This document shows positions 13,961 to 23,840 of a stretch of 64,000 nt of DNA, piece by piece (within the stretch, counting starts at the first letter, position 1; each line of letters starts with the position of its first letter). The notes under the pieces are model-generated. The model was not told where the DNA came from, searched no databases, and worked only from the letters and a program-made list of their open reading frames with translations. The translations under genes and the position numbers were made by a program. This DNA comes from Exiguobacterium sp. Helios (GTDB lineage Bacteria; Bacillota; Bacilli; Exiguobacteriales; Exiguobacteriaceae): assembly GCF_014524545.1 (NCBI RefSeq), contig NZ_CP053557.1, positions 707,501 to 771,500 on the forward strand, written 5' to 3'.

Positions 13961-15345
13961 ATGAAGAGTGTGGGGTGTTCGGGATTTTCGGACAACCGGA
14001 AGCCTCGCAACTTGCGTATTATGGTCTTCACAGCTTACAACACCGGGGACAGGAAGGGGCAGGAATCGTCGCAAGCGACGGGAAACTGCTTCTGCCGCAC
14101 CGCGGACAAGGACTCGTCACGGAAGTTTTTTCACAGGAAACACTGGATTCTTTATCCGGGCACCACGCCATCGGACATGTCCGCTATTCGACAGCCGGGG
14201 GAAATACGCTCGAAAATACACAACCGCTCCATTTTAAATCACGGACGGGCGACTTGGCGCTTGCGCACAACGGAAACCTCGTCAATGCTGATTCGTTAAA
14301 ACATTTACTTGAAGCGGAAGGCGCCATTTTCCAAACGACGAGTGATACGGAAGTCGTCGCGCATCTCGTCAAACGGAGTAAGTTACCGACGCTTGAAGAC
14401 CGGATTGCCGATAGTCTGGCGCGACTCGTCGGAGCGTTCGCTTTCCTGTTCTTAACGGAAGATACGTTGTACGTTGCCGTTGATCCACACGGTCTGCGTC
14501 CATTGTCGCTCGGTAAAACACCGGACGGCGGCATCGTCTTTTCATCTGAAACGTGTGCCTTTGATATTGTCGGTGCCGAGTTCATTCGCGATATCGAGCC
14601 TGGGGAGCTCGTAACGATCACAACGTCCGGCATGTCATCACGTCAGTATATGGAACCACATGAGCGGGCGATGTGTTCGATGGAATACATTTACTTTTCC
14701 CGTCCCGATTCGATGATTGATGGGGTCAACGTCCACACGGCACGAAAAGCACTTGGCAAAAAGATGTTCGAAGAAGCACCGGTCGAAGCAGACGTCGTCA
14801 CCGGTGTGCCGGACTCGAGTATTTCGGCAGCCATCGGGTACGCGGAAGCGAGCGGCATTCCGTATGAAATGGGTTTGATCAAAAACCGTTATGTCGGTCG
14901 GACGTTCATTCAACCGTCGCAAGAATTGCGCGAACGCGGTGTCAAAATGAAACTATCGGCGCTGCGGGGAGTCGTTAACGGTAAACGGGTCATCATGGTT
15001 GATGATTCCATCGTTCGCGGAACGACGAGCCGTCGCATCGTCGGACTGTTACGGGAAGCCGGGGCAACGGAAGTTCATGTCCGGATCACGGCACCGCCGA
15101 TCACCAATCCGTGTTATTACGGCATCGATACATCTTCCAAAGATGAATTGATTTCCGCCCGGTTGACACCCGACGAGATTTGCCGGGAAATCGGAGCCGA
15201 TTCGCTCGAGTTCCTGACAGTCAACGGAATGGTCAATGCGATCGACCGACCATTTGAAGGACCGTTAAAAGGCCAATGTACGGCTTGTTTCACAGGCGAA
15301 TATCCAACGCCGATCGGTACGTTGGAATTAGAAGCTAAACTTTGA
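13936..15345 (+). CDS. purF: Glutamine PRPP amidotransferase
   Basis: A 469-residue enzyme for the first committed step, making phosphoribosylamine from PRPP and glutamine. The start codon is GTG at 13936, inside purL. Residues 1-11 look like the propeptide removed in Bacillus enzymes, leaving the catalytic Cys of CGVFGIFG at the new N-terminus. [13 protein letters not shown] and the PRPP loop [14 protein letters not shown] are clear. Cysteines near the C-terminus (CTACFTG and others) fit the iron-sulfur cluster of the Bacillus-type enzyme. Confidence 0.97.
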   Translation: MLYDIKGLNEECGVFGIFGQPEASQLAYYGLHSLQHRGQEGAGIVASDGKLLLPHRGQGLVTEVFSQETLDSLSGHHAIGHVRYSTAGGNTLENTQPLHFKSRTGDLALAHNGNLVNADSLKHLLEAEGAIFQTTSDTEVVAHLVKRSKLPTLEDRIADSLARLVGAFAFLFLTEDTLYVAVDPHGLRPLSLGKTPDGGIVFSSETCAFDIVGAEFIRDIEPGELVTITTSGMSSRQYMEPHERAMCSMEYIYFSRPDSMIDGVNVHTARKALGKKMFEEAPVEADVVTGVPDSSISAAIGYAEASGIPYEMGLIKNRYVGRTFIQPSQELRERGVKMKLSALRGVVNGKRVIMVDDSIVRGTTSRRIVGLLREAGATEVHVRITAPPITNPCYYGIDTSSKDELISARLTPDEICREIGADSLEFLTVNGMVNAIDRPFEGPLKGQCTACFTGEYPTPIGTLELEAKL

Positions 15346-15364
15346 ACAGATGGGGGAACAAAGC

Positions 15365-16399
15365 ATGAGTAAACAATACGAAGCAGCAGGTGTCAGCCTG
15401 ACGGCAGGATACGAATCCGTTTCTCGAATGAAAAAACACGTGGCCCGCTCGATGCGCAAAGAAGTCATGACGGGACTCGGCAGTTTCGGTGCAATGTTCG
15501 ACCTCAGCCAATTGAATCTGAAAGAACCGGTTCTCGTCAGCGGGACGGATGGCGTCGGCACCAAGCTGAAGCTTGCTTTCGCCCTCGACCAGCACGATAC
15601 GATCGGGATTGATTGTGTCGCGATGTGTGTCAATGACATCATTGTCCAAGGCGCAGAACCTCTTTATTTCCTCGATTACATCGCCCTCGGGAAAGCTATT
15701 CCGGCAAAAATCGAGCGGATTGTCGCCGGTGTTGCGGAAGGCTGTGTCCAATCCGGTTGTACCCTGATCGGCGGGGAAACGGCCGAGATGCCGGGGATGT
15801 ATGCAGACGGTGAGTATGATATTGCCGGCTTTGCCGTCGGTGCCGTCGAAAAACAAAAATTGATCACAGGAGAACACGTTCAACCGGGAGATGTCATTCT
15901 CGGTCTCGCTTCATCCGGTGTCCATTCGAACGGCTTCTCACTCGTTCGAAAAATCGTCGCTGAAAGCGGTCTGCGGTATGAAGATGAGCTGATGATGTTC
16001 GGCAGTACGATCGGCAATACATTACTGATGCCGACCCGGATTTACGTCGAAGCGGTCAAAGCGGCCCTTGAGACAGAAAAAATTCAGGCGATGGTCCATA
16101 TTACGGGCGGCGGTTTTTACGAAAACGTGCCGCGTGTTCTTCCTGAAGGATGCGGTGCGACGTTTGACCCGAAAAAATGGCCGACGTTACCGGTCTTCGA
16201 TTGGCTCGAACAAGCCGGAAACGTGCCGCGTCACGATATGTACAACGTCTTCAACATGGGAATCGGCTACATGATGATCGTCAAACCGGAAGATGTCGAT
16301 GCCGTTACGGCACGTCTTGCCCGTGAAAATGAGACGGTCTACACAATCGGGACAGTCACGGGTGAGCCGGGCGTCCGCATCCATGGAGTCGATCAATGA
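15365..16399 (+). CDS. purM: AIR synthase (FGAM cyclo-ligase)
   Basis: A 344-residue enzyme that closes the imidazole ring of FGAM using ATP. Family blocks include [36 protein letters not shown] and [17 protein letters not shown]. The ATG at 15365 fits the ribosome site GGGGGA at 15352-15357; an in-frame ATG at 15350 would overlap that site and is less likely. The stop overlaps purN by four bases. Confidence 0.97.
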   Translation: MSKQYEAAGVSLTAGYESVSRMKKHVARSMRKEVMTGLGSFGAMFDLSQLNLKEPVLVSGTDGVGTKLKLAFALDQHDTIGIDCVAMCVNDIIVQGAEPLYFLDYIALGKAIPAKIERIVAGVAEGCVQSGCTLIGGETAEMPGMYADGEYDIAGFAVGAVEKQKLITGEHVQPGDVILGLASSGVHSNGFSLVRKIVAESGLRYEDELMMFGSTIGNTLLMPTRIYVEAVKAALETEKIQAMVHITGGGFYENVPRVLPEGCGATFDPKKWPTLPVFDWLEQAGNVPRHDMYNVFNMGIGYMMIVKPEDVDAVTARLARENETVYTIGTVTGEPGVRIHGVDQ

Positions 16400-16971
16400 A
16401 AATCGCCTGTTTTGCCTCGGGAAGTGGCAGTAATGTCGAAGCATTGTTCGAAGCGATTGAAGAAGGACGTCTGCACGCTACGATTGAACTCGTCGTCTGT
16501 GATCAAAAACAAGCGAAAGTGATTGAACGGGCACGCGCACGTAATTGTGATGTGTTTGTGTTTACAGCCAAGGAGTATCCGGATAAACCAACGTTCGAGC
16601 GGGAAATCGTTTCTGAGTTACAACGGAGAAATGTGGAGCGGATCATCTTAGCCGGATACATGCGGTTGATTGGAGATGTCCTGCTGTCGCATTATGCCGG
16701 ACGAATCGTCAACATCCATCCGTCACTGCTCCCGGCGTTTCCGGGAAAAGATGCGATCGGTCAAGCATTTCGTGGCGGAGTCAAAATCACAGGTGTTACA
16801 ATTCATATAGTCGATGAAGGTATGGATACAGGACCGATCATCGCACAAGAAGCGGTTCGGATCACAGAGGATATGACACGGGAAACGCTCCAACAGGCGA
16901 TTCAGCAGGTGGAGCACGGATTGTACCCGCAAGTCATCGAAGAGTGGATGAAAGAGGAGGCAAACGTATGA
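16396..16971 (+). CDS. purN: GAR formyltransferase (10-formyl-THF dependent)
   Basis: A 191-residue enzyme that formylates glycinamide ribonucleotide with 10-formyltetrahydrofolate. It shows [12 protein letters not shown] at the N-terminus, the catalytic [12 protein letters not shown] segment, and [17 protein letters not shown] with the conserved His and Asp. It is joined to purM and purH by four-base overlaps. Confidence 0.98.
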   Translation: MKIACFASGSGSNVEALFEAIEEGRLHATIELVVCDQKQAKVIERARARNCDVFVFTAKEYPDKPTFEREIVSELQRRNVERIILAGYMRLIGDVLLSHYAGRIVNIHPSLLPAFPGKDAIGQAFRGGVKITGVTIHIVDEGMDTGPIIAQEAVRITEDMTRETLQQAIQQVEHGLYPQVIEEWMKEEANV

Positions 16972-18488
16972 GAGCGTTAATCAGCGTATCAGACAAAACA
17001 GGTATCGTCGAACTGGGACAAGCGATGCATGAAGCAGGGATCGAATTGATTTCGACAGGCGGGACACATCAAGCCCTTGAAGCAGCAGGACTTCCGGTCA
17101 TTGGCATCAGTGAAGTCACACAATTCCCGGAAATGCTCGACGGTCGGGTCAAGACCCTCCATCCGATGGTTCACGGTGGACTGCTCGGACGCCGAGACCT
17201 TGAAAGTCATCGCGAACAGATGGCGGAACAACAGATCAAACCGATTGATTTTGTGGTCGTCAACCTCTATCCGTTTAAAGAAACGGTCATGAATGAAGAT
17301 GTCTCGTATGCCGATGCGATCGAGAACATCGATATCGGTGGACCGAGCATGATCCGTTCGGCTGCCAAAAATCATGCCGCCGTGACGGTTGTCGTCGATC
17401 CGGCAGATTATCAGGCGGTCATTCAGGAAATTCATCTTGGTGGAACGACATTCGAAACCCGTCAAAAGCTGGCAGCCAAAGCATTCCGTCACACAGCGGC
17501 GTATGATGCGTTGATTGCCGATTACTTCCTGACGCAGACGGGTGAAAAGTTCCCCGATCAATTGACGATTACGCTCGAAAAAGTGCAGGACTTACGGTAC
17601 GGAGAAAACCCGCACCAGGAAGCGGCCTTTTACAAAACACCGATCTACCGCGGGGCTTCACTCGCGTCCGCGAAGCAGCTCCACGGCAAAGAATTGTCTT
17701 ACAACAACATCCAGGATGCCAATGCGGCACTTGAGATTCTCGATGAGTTCCGTGAAGCGGCAGCGGTCGTCGTCAAACACATGAATCCGTGCGGCGTCGC
17801 GGTCGGACCGACGATTGATGAAGCGTTCCGTCGTGCCCATGCCGCGGATCCGGTCTCGATTTTCGGCGGAATCGTCGCCTTGAACCGGGAAGTCGATCTT
17901 GCGACAGCAGAACAACTCAGTGGGATCTTCCTCGAAATCATCATCGCTCCATCCTTTACGGAAGAAGCGTTTACGTTGCTTGCAGCGAAGAAAAATCTCC
18001 GGTTACTGGAACTGGACGTCAAACGGGTTCAAGCGATCCGGTATACGGCAGTTGCCGGCGGGATGCTCGTTCAAGACAGTGACGACGAGACGCTCGATGA
18101 CGCGTCAGCACGTGTCGTGACAGACCGGAAACCGACGGCAGGTGAATGGGAAGACTTAAAACTCGCTTGGCGTGCCGTTAAACACGTTAAATCGAATGCA
18201 ATCGTCATCGCGAAAGATGAAGTGACGGTCGGCGTCGGTGCCGGGCAGATGAACCGTGTCGGGTCAGCCAATATCGCGATTACCCAAGCCGGTGCTAAAG
18301 CAGTCGGTGCCGCAATGGGATCGGATGCGTTCTTCCCGATGGGCGATACGGTTGAGGCAGCTGCTGCGGCAGGCATTACAGCAATCATTCAACCGGGCGG
18401 TTCGATCCGTGACCAGGAATCGATTGATGCCTGCAACAAACATGGCATTACGATGATCTTTACGAACGTGCGTCATTTTAAACACTAA
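16968..18488 (+). CDS. purH: Bifunctional AICAR transformylase / IMP cyclohydrolase
   Basis: A 506-residue enzyme for the last two steps to IMP. The N-terminal IMP cyclohydrolase part has [20 protein letters not shown] and [13 protein letters not shown]. The C-terminal transformylase part has [10 protein letters not shown] and the [13 protein letters not shown] loop with the catalytic Lys-His pair. The ATG at 16968 has AAAGAGGAGG upstream and overlaps the purN stop. Confidence 0.98.
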   Translation: MRALISVSDKTGIVELGQAMHEAGIELISTGGTHQALEAAGLPVIGISEVTQFPEMLDGRVKTLHPMVHGGLLGRRDLESHREQMAEQQIKPIDFVVVNLYPFKETVMNEDVSYADAIENIDIGGPSMIRSAAKNHAAVTVVVDPADYQAVIQEIHLGGTTFETRQKLAAKAFRHTAAYDALIADYFLTQTGEKFPDQLTITLEKVQDLRYGENPHQEAAFYKTPIYRGASLASAKQLHGKELSYNNIQDANAALEILDEFREAAAVVVKHMNPCGVAVGPTIDEAFRRAHAADPVSIFGGIVALNREVDLATAEQLSGIFLEIIIAPSFTEEAFTLLAAKKNLRLLELDVKRVQAIRYTAVAGGMLVQDSDDETLDDASARVVTDRKPTAGEWEDLKLAWRAVKHVKSNAIVIAKDEVTVGVGAGQMNRVGSANIAITQAGAKAVGAAMGSDAFFPMGDTVEAAAAAGITAIIQPGGSIRDQESIDACNKHGITMIFTNVRHFKH

Positions 18489-18503
18489 GCGGAGGCGAGC
18501 CGA

Positions 18504-19760
18504 ATGAAAGTATTAGTAGTCGGTAAAGGTGGACGCGAGCATGCGCTCGTATGGAAATTGGCACAGGATGTCCGGATCGAGACAGTGTATGCAGCACCCG
18601 GCAACGTCGGGATGACGGAAGCGGTCTGTGTGCCGATCCGGGAAGACGCGATTGAAGAATTGGTTCAGTTCGCACGGGAAGAGCAGATCGACTGGACAAT
18701 TGTCGGACCAGAAGGACCGCTTGTGCTCGGAATCGTCAATGCGTTTCAAGCAGCCGGCCTAAAGATTTTCGGACCGTCCCGCGAAGCAGCAGCGATTGAA
18801 GGCAGTAAACAATTTGCGAAAGCTTTGATGGACCGGGCCGGTATCCCGACGGCGGACCATGCCGTCTTTACATCAGCGGCTGAAGCGACTGCTTACATCC
18901 GTCGGCAGGGTGCACCGATCGTCGTCAAAGCGGACGGACTGGCAGCAGGGAAAGGTGTCACGGTTGCGACGACGATTGAACAGGCTGTTCAAGCGATTGA
19001 CGAAATTTTTGGCGGCGATTTCGGTCAGCAGAGCAGTGTCGTGATTGAAGAATGTCTCGTCGGTGAAGAATGTTCGCTGATGGCTTTCGTACATGAAGAA
19101 ACCGTCATTCCGATGGTCCTGTCGCAAGATCATAAACGGGCTTTTGACGGGGACTCCGGCCCGAATACAGGCGGAATGGGGGCGTACAGTCCCTTGCCGC
19201 AATTTGACGAACAGGCCGTGACGGAAGAAGCGATGCAACGTGTCCTCCGTCCGCTTGTCGAGCAGATGGCAAGCGAAGGGATTCCGTTTACCGGCTTCTT
19301 ATACGCGGGTCTGATGTTAACAAGTCGCGGACCATCCGTCATTGAGTTCAACGCCCGTTTCGGTGATCCGGAAACAGAAGTAATTTTGCCGCGGCTTGAA
19401 ACGGAGCTGCTTGACGTCATCATGCCATTGATGCAGGGTGACATTCCGGAAGTCGCCTGGTCGGATGAAGCGGTCGTTGGTGTCGTCATCGCGGCGAACG
19501 GTTATCCGGAACAACCGGTTACGGGTCAGCCTGTCCCAGCAGATACAATCGGGTCAAATCTCCTTGTCTTCCACGCGGGCACGGCCGCAGGGGATGATGA
19601 TGTGATTCTTTCGGCCGGAGGACGTGTCCTCGTCTGTGTGGCGAAGGCAAAAGACATGAAGCAGGCCGTAGCGAGCGTTTACAGCGGACTTGATTCATTT
19701 GACCGGACCGGCTTCTTTTACCGGACGGATATCGCCAAAAAAGCATTTCGCACGACATAA
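18504..19760 (+). CDS. purD: GAR synthetase (phosphoribosylamine-glycine ligase)
   Basis: A 418-residue ATP-grasp enzyme that joins glycine to phosphoribosylamine. Motifs: VVGKGGREHALVWKL at the start, VKADGLAAGKGV for ATP binding, and GPNTGGMGAYSP followed by FNARFGDPETE. It has its own ribosome site GCGGAGGCG and is the last gene of the operon, before a strong terminator. With purE to purH, all genes for IMP synthesis from PRPP are in this one unit. Confidence 0.98.
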   Translation: MKVLVVGKGGREHALVWKLAQDVRIETVYAAPGNVGMTEAVCVPIREDAIEELVQFAREEQIDWTIVGPEGPLVLGIVNAFQAAGLKIFGPSREAAAIEGSKQFAKALMDRAGIPTADHAVFTSAAEATAYIRRQGAPIVVKADGLAAGKGVTVATTIEQAVQAIDEIFGGDFGQQSSVVIEECLVGEECSLMAFVHEETVIPMVLSQDHKRAFDGDSGPNTGGMGAYSPLPQFDEQAVTEEAMQRVLRPLVEQMASEGIPFTGFLYAGLMLTSRGPSVIEFNARFGDPETEVILPRLETELLDVIMPLMQGDIPEVAWSDEAVVGVVIAANGYPEQPVTGQPVPADTIGSNLLVFHAGTAAGDDDVILSAGGRVLVCVAKAKDMKQAVASVYSGLDSFDRTGFFYRTDIAKKAFRTT

Positions 19761-19775
19761 TTTCTTACTTTCCAT

Positions 19776-19818
19776 AAGCCGGTTCTGCTCACATCAGTGT
19801 GAGAGGGCCGGCTTTTTT
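19776..19818 (+). terminator. Terminator of the pur operon
   Basis: A long stem, AAGCCGGTTCTGCTCAC with GTGAGAGGGCCGGCTT (G-U and one bulge tolerated), is followed by a T run at 19813-19818. Confidence 0.92.
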
Positions 19819-19902
19819 GACGGGTACGGCAGAACATGACTTGTCTTCCATGGCAGTTTTGTGTTATTTTGGCGAAATGACTCGAATTGACGACGAATAA
19901 GC

Positions 19903-19931
19903 TTGAAACTTTTCCGGTAACATTTTAGTAT
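19903..19931 (+). promoter_or_regulatory. Candidate promoter of the adenine deaminase gene
   Basis: TTGAAA (19903-19908) and TAGTAT (19926-19931) are 17 bp apart. I saw no PurBox in the 19819-19978 gap, so joint control with the pur operon is not supported. Confidence 0.5.
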
Positions 19932-19978
19932 AAGAACTATAAGAAAGCGTTTTCAAATATAAAGGAGGTCGAGCTTTC

Positions 19979-21718
19979 ATGAAAAAAAATTGTGGGCGGT
20001 CCCCATGGACGAAAACAGAAGTCCGCACGCATCAAGCGGTCATCAACGGAAAGCTTGCACCTACACTCGTGATTGAAAATGCGACGTACTTAAATCAAGG
20101 ACTCAAAACATGGCGGACAGCCAACATTTGGATCAGCGGCGACCGGATTATCTACGTCGGACCGGACATGCCGGAAACGGCGGATGAAGTCTACGATGCG
20201 ACGGGAAAATTCATCGTCCCGGGTTACATCGAACCGCATGCCCATCCGTTCCAATTGTATAATCCGGCGACACTTGCAAAATTTGCGGCAGAGCGCGGAA
20301 CGACGACACTCGTCAACGATAATATGCTGCTTTTATTAGAGCCGACGGAGCAAGCGTTTGCGCAGGTCGACGCACTGGCAGACCTTCCAACATCGATGTA
20401 CTGGTGGGCGCGACTGGATGCTCAAACAGAACTGGATGCCGACAGCATCACGATTGATAACCGACGGATTCAAGCGTGGCTGAAACATCCACAAGTCATC
20501 CAAGCCGGTGAATTAACGGGCTGGCCGCGACTGTCGCAAGGCGACGACGAGCTGTTGCAATGGATGCAGGATGCGATGAAACTCGGCAAGCCGATTGAAG
20601 GACATTTTCCCGGTGCTTCCGCCAAGACCTTGACGAAAATGGCATTGTTCGGCGTGACGAGTGATCATGAAGCGATGACGGTCGAAGAAGCCTTGACCCG
20701 CCTCGAACTCGGTTATACGACGACCATCCGCTACTCCTCGATTCGCCCGGATCTACCGGATATCTTTGCCGGTCTCGTCGAAGCCGGACTGCAAAATTAT
20801 GAAAAAGTGCTGGTGACGACGGACGGATCGACACCTTCCTTTTATAAAGCCGGATTGATGGATGAGACGATCCGATTGATGCTTGCTGCAGGGATTGCTC
20901 CGGAAGAAGCTTACCGGATTGCGTCGTATAATGCAGCGCGTCACTTTAATCTCGATCATCTGCTCGGCAGTATCGCACCCGGACGAATTGCGCATTTAAA
21001 CATCCTTGAAGCGAAAGATAAGCCGACACCGGTCGATGTCGTAGCCCGCGGCACCTGGGTCCGGAGAAATGATATTCCGTGTTATCCGGTCGAAGCGCTG
21101 GACCGGGCGATGGATTTGATGCCGGCTTCGCAAGTCGGGATTGAGTTAACCGAACAGGATTTTTCCTTCAGCATGCCGGTTGGTCTTGAGATGGTCAATT
21201 CGGTTATCATGAAGCTGTATCAGGTCGAACACGATACAAGCATGCAAGTCTTGCCTGCCGGATGCGATGAGTCCTTCTTGATGCTGATTGACCGGGAGGG
21301 CAAATGGCGTCTGAATACGGTCTTGAAAAACTTTGCGACACACGTCGGCGGGCTCGTCAGTTCGTATTCGATCAGCGGCGATATCCTGTTGATCGGAAAA
21401 TCGAAACGGGACATGCAGATTGCCTTTGACCGGATGAAATCATTCGGCGGTGGTGTCGTCCTTGTCGATGACGGGGAAGTAATCGCAGAAGTTCCGTTGA
21501 CCTTAATGGGGCAGACATCCGATTTACCGCTGGAAGATTTGATTGTGCAGGAGACGGCACTGCGGGAAGCGTTATTCGCACGCGGCTATCAGTATGAAGA
21601 CCCGATTTATACGCTCTTGTTCCTCGCGTCGACCCATTTGCCGTATGTCCGGATTACGCCGCAAGGCATCTATGAAGTGTTACGGAAAAAAGTACTTTTC
21701 CCGGCAATTTTACGCTGA
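19979..21718 (+). CDS. yerA: Adenine deaminase-like amidohydrolase (YerA family)
   Basis: A 579-residue amidohydrolase-superfamily protein, the length and order of adenine deaminases. The metal-binding HxH is in IVPGYIEPHAHPFQLYNP, and a later EGHFPGASAKTL and GVTSDHEAMTVEEALTRLELG carry further metal and substrate residues. The usual Ade motif is DGHVH, so this belongs to the diverged YerA branch. If active, it would turn adenine into hypoxanthine for salvage. The ATG at 19979 follows AAAGGAGGTCG. In B. subtilis yerA also stands right after the pur operon. The exact substrate is inferred, not shown. Confidence 0.85.
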   Translation: MKKNCGRSPWTKTEVRTHQAVINGKLAPTLVIENATYLNQGLKTWRTANIWISGDRIIYVGPDMPETADEVYDATGKFIVPGYIEPHAHPFQLYNPATLAKFAAERGTTTLVNDNMLLLLEPTEQAFAQVDALADLPTSMYWWARLDAQTELDADSITIDNRRIQAWLKHPQVIQAGELTGWPRLSQGDDELLQWMQDAMKLGKPIEGHFPGASAKTLTKMALFGVTSDHEAMTVEEALTRLELGYTTTIRYSSIRPDLPDIFAGLVEAGLQNYEKVLVTTDGSTPSFYKAGLMDETIRLMLAAGIAPEEAYRIASYNAARHFNLDHLLGSIAPGRIAHLNILEAKDKPTPVDVVARGTWVRRNDIPCYPVEALDRAMDLMPASQVGIELTEQDFSFSMPVGLEMVNSVIMKLYQVEHDTSMQVLPAGCDESFLMLIDREGKWRLNTVLKNFATHVGGLVSSYSISGDILLIGKSKRDMQIAFDRMKSFGGGVVLVDDGEVIAEVPLTLMGQTSDLPLEDLIVQETALREALFARGYQYEDPIYTLLFLASTHLPYVRITPQGIYEVLRKKVLFPAILR

Positions 21719-21721
21719 CGC

Positions 21722-21750
21722 TTGAAATTTAAAACGTCGCACTTTAAACT
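21722..21750 (+). promoter_or_regulatory. Candidate promoter of yerC
   Basis: TTGAAA (21722-21727) and TAAACT (21745-21750) are 17 bp apart in the 67-bp gap before yerC. Confidence 0.45.
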
Positions 21751-21785
21751 GTTAAAGAGCAACACATGGGAAAGGGAGTTAGACG

Positions 21786-22100
21786 ATGCAACTCGATAAA
21801 TTGCGTGGAAAAGAACTCGATCAATTATTTACAGCCATCATGAAGATGGATTCATTAGAAGATTGTTATACGCTGTTTGAAGACTTAGCGACGGTCAATG
21901 AGATCCAGGCATTGGCACAACGTCTTGAAGTCGCCCGTCAGTTACGCGAAGGTAACACGTATCATAAAATCGAAAAGGCGACAGGTGCTTCGACAGCAAC
22001 GATTTCGCGTGTGAAACGTTGTCTGAATTACGGTTCCGGTGGCTATGACTTAGCACTCGCACGATTAGGTCTCGTAGAAGAGGAAGTAGCGGATAACTAA
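21786..22100 (+). CDS. yerC: TrpR-like DNA-binding protein (YerC/YecD family)
   Basis: A 104-residue helical protein. It ends with a TrpR-type helix-turn-helix: LAQRLEVARQLREGNTYHKIEKATGASTATISRVKRCLNYGSGGYD. Members of this family are common in Bacillota and lack a firmly known target. It is preceded by the ribosome site AAAGGGAG and followed after 39 bases by the K+ transporter gene. The order yerA-yerC-pcrB agrees with B. subtilis except for yerB, which is missing here. Confidence 0.88.
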   Translation: MQLDKLRGKELDQLFTAIMKMDSLEDCYTLFEDLATVNEIQALAQRLEVARQLREGNTYHKIEKATGASTATISRVKRCLNYGSGGYDLALARLGLVEEEVADN

Positions 22101-22139
22101 CCGGTTATCCGCTATTTCTGTGAAGGAGGACGAAGCCTG

Positions 22140-23519
22140 ATGGACTTAGCGTATCAACAAAAACTGCAACATTTCATTCGAAAACTGACGCCGATCCAGT
22201 CACTCGTCATTATTTATTTTGTAGCCGTCATCATCGGCGTCATTTTACTGGGGTTACCCTGGTCGACACAGGGCAATTACGACTGGGATTTCACGGATCT
22301 TGTCTTCATGGCCGTCAGTTGTGTCAGCGTGACCGGATTGACGACAGTCTCCGTCTCGGACACGTTCACGACGTTCGGTTACTTCATGATCATGATTCTC
22401 GTACAGGTCAGCGGGATCGGATTGATGTCCCTGCATATCGCGATGTGGGTCATCCTCGGCAAACGGATTGGCTTTCGGGAGCGGCAACTGGTTGTCCGTG
22501 ACCAGAACCAGACGACGATGCAAGGGGTCGTCAAATACATTCGGGAAGTCATCATCATCATCCTGTCAATTGAAATCATCGGTGCTCTTATTTTAGGTTT
22601 GTATTATACGAAATATTTTCCGACGCTCGGCGAAGCGATGCTGCAAGGATTGTTTGGTTCGGTCAGCGCGACGACCAATGCCGGGTTCGACATTACCGGA
22701 GAATCCCTCCTTCCGTTTCGGGGAGATTTATTTGTCGTCTTTATGCAGATTTTACTGCTGACGCTTGGTGCGATCGGTTTCCCGGTCCTCGTTGAAGTCC
22801 GTCGGTACATCTCGTACCGGGCGACCCGTCAAGCGACCCGTCAACCGTATCACTTTTCATTATTCACGAAATTAACCGCATCGACGTTCTTCATCCTGGT
22901 TTTATTCGGAACGGTCAGTCTGCTGCTGTTTGAGTGGAATCAATCGTTTAAAGGATTGCCGGTCAATGAAAAAATGGTCGATGCCTTGTTCCAATCGGTG
23001 ACGACCCGAAACGGCGGACTGACGACGGTCGATATTACGTCGTTCTCGCAAGCCTCGATTTTTGTCTTGTCAATTCTGATGTTCATCGGAGCGTCGCCGT
23101 CCTCCGTTGGGGGAGGGATTCGGACGACGACATTTGCCGTCGCCGTCCTCAGTGTCATCGCCTTTATTCGCGGCGAATACGGCATCAAGATTTTTGGACG
23201 CGAGATCGGACAGTCGGACATTTGGAAAGCCTTTGTCGTCATCGTCGTTTCGACCGGTGTAACGATGATTGGACTGATTGTCCTGCTGATCTTTGAAGAT
23301 GCCCCGTTCCTCGTGCTGTTTTTTGAAGCCTGTTCCGCGTTCGGAACTACCGGATTGTCGCTTGGAATTACAAATGAGTTATCCGATGTCGGCAAATGGA
23401 CCTTATCCGTCCTGATGTTCATCGGACGGATTGGTGTTATTTCGTTTGTCCTGTTGCTGAAGGCGAATCAACCAAAACGGAATTACAATTATCCGAAAGA
23501 ATCAGTCATCATCGGTTAA
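22140..23519 (+). CDS. TrkH/Ktr-type potassium transporter membrane subunit
   Basis: A 459-residue integral membrane protein of the SKT superfamily (KtrB/KtrD type). It has four pore-loop repeats with selectivity-filter-like segments: VSCVSVTGLTTV, GSVSATTNAGFD, QSVTTRNGGLTTV and CSAFGTTGLSLG, each between hydrophobic helices. ASPSSVGGGIRTTTF matches the intramembrane gating region. It would take up K+ driven by Na+ or membrane potential. Such proteins work with a cytoplasmic RCK subunit (KtrA/KtrC), which is not encoded nearby. Ribosome site AAGGAGGA. A 74-residue membrane protein follows after 12 bases. Confidence 0.93.
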   Translation: MDLAYQQKLQHFIRKLTPIQSLVIIYFVAVIIGVILLGLPWSTQGNYDWDFTDLVFMAVSCVSVTGLTTVSVSDTFTTFGYFMIMILVQVSGIGLMSLHIAMWVILGKRIGFRERQLVVRDQNQTTMQGVVKYIREVIIIILSIEIIGALILGLYYTKYFPTLGEAMLQGLFGSVSATTNAGFDITGESLLPFRGDLFVVFMQILLLTLGAIGFPVLVEVRRYISYRATRQATRQPYHFSLFTKLTASTFFILVLFGTVSLLLFEWNQSFKGLPVNEKMVDALFQSVTTRNGGLTTVDITSFSQASIFVLSILMFIGASPSSVGGGIRTTTFAVAVLSVIAFIRGEYGIKIFGREIGQSDIWKAFVVIVVSTGVTMIGLIVLLIFEDAPFLVLFFEACSAFGTTGLSLGITNELSDVGKWTLSVLMFIGRIGVISFVLLLKANQPKRNYNYPKESVIIG

Positions 23520-23531
23520 GGAGGTTGTGAC

Positions 23532-23756
23532 GTGAATCGGACATTTTGGATCAACTTTGGTTATATCTTTATGGTGCCGGCTTTACCGTTTTTAGCACTC
23601 GTCAACGGACGGGCGCTCTGTTCGCCGGATTCCCCGTTACTGGATATCCCGGTCCTGGGTTTTTTCCTGGCAGAACCGTGGGCGTTTGCCGTCCTTTATG
23701 CCTTTTTTGCACTGGGGCTTGCCGCGTTGTTAACGAAACGCCAGGTCCGGACTTGA
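23532..23756 (+). CDS. Small hydrophobic protein of unknown function, next to the K+ transporter
   Basis: A 74-residue protein that I do not recognise. It starts at GTG (23532), well supported by AAGGAGGTTGTGA. Two membrane helices are likely, around residues 8-25 and 45-67, joined by a loop with CSPDSPLLDIPVLG, and it ends in KRQVRT, a positive tail. The 12-bp gap to the transporter gene and the terminator right behind it indicate that both are made together. It could be an accessory subunit, but no function can be assigned. Confidence 0.7.
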   Translation: MNRTFWINFGYIFMVPALPFLALVNGRALCSPDSPLLDIPVLGFFLAEPWAFAVLYAFFALGLAALLTKRQVRT

Positions 23757-23764
23757 ATGGCTTC

Positions 23765-23800
23765 TCCCATCCCGCTCTGCGCGAGATGGGATTTTGTTTT
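23765..23800 (+). terminator. Terminator after the K+ transporter unit
   Basis: TCCCATC (23765-23771) pairs with GATGGGA (23785-23791), followed by TTTTGTTTT. Confidence 0.75.
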
Positions 23801-23840
23801 ATACTGGGTACAGAGAATGAGAAGAGAGGATGGAACGAAC

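Noticed and set aside
16989-17561. Long antisense frame opposite purH (190 codons)
   Set aside because: It is a shadow of the real gene: no ribosome site, low-quality composition, and purH fully explains the region.
19819-19960. PurBox upstream of yerA
   Set aside because: Several CGAA pieces occur, but none matches AWWWCCGAACWWT or its inverse in an acceptable way.
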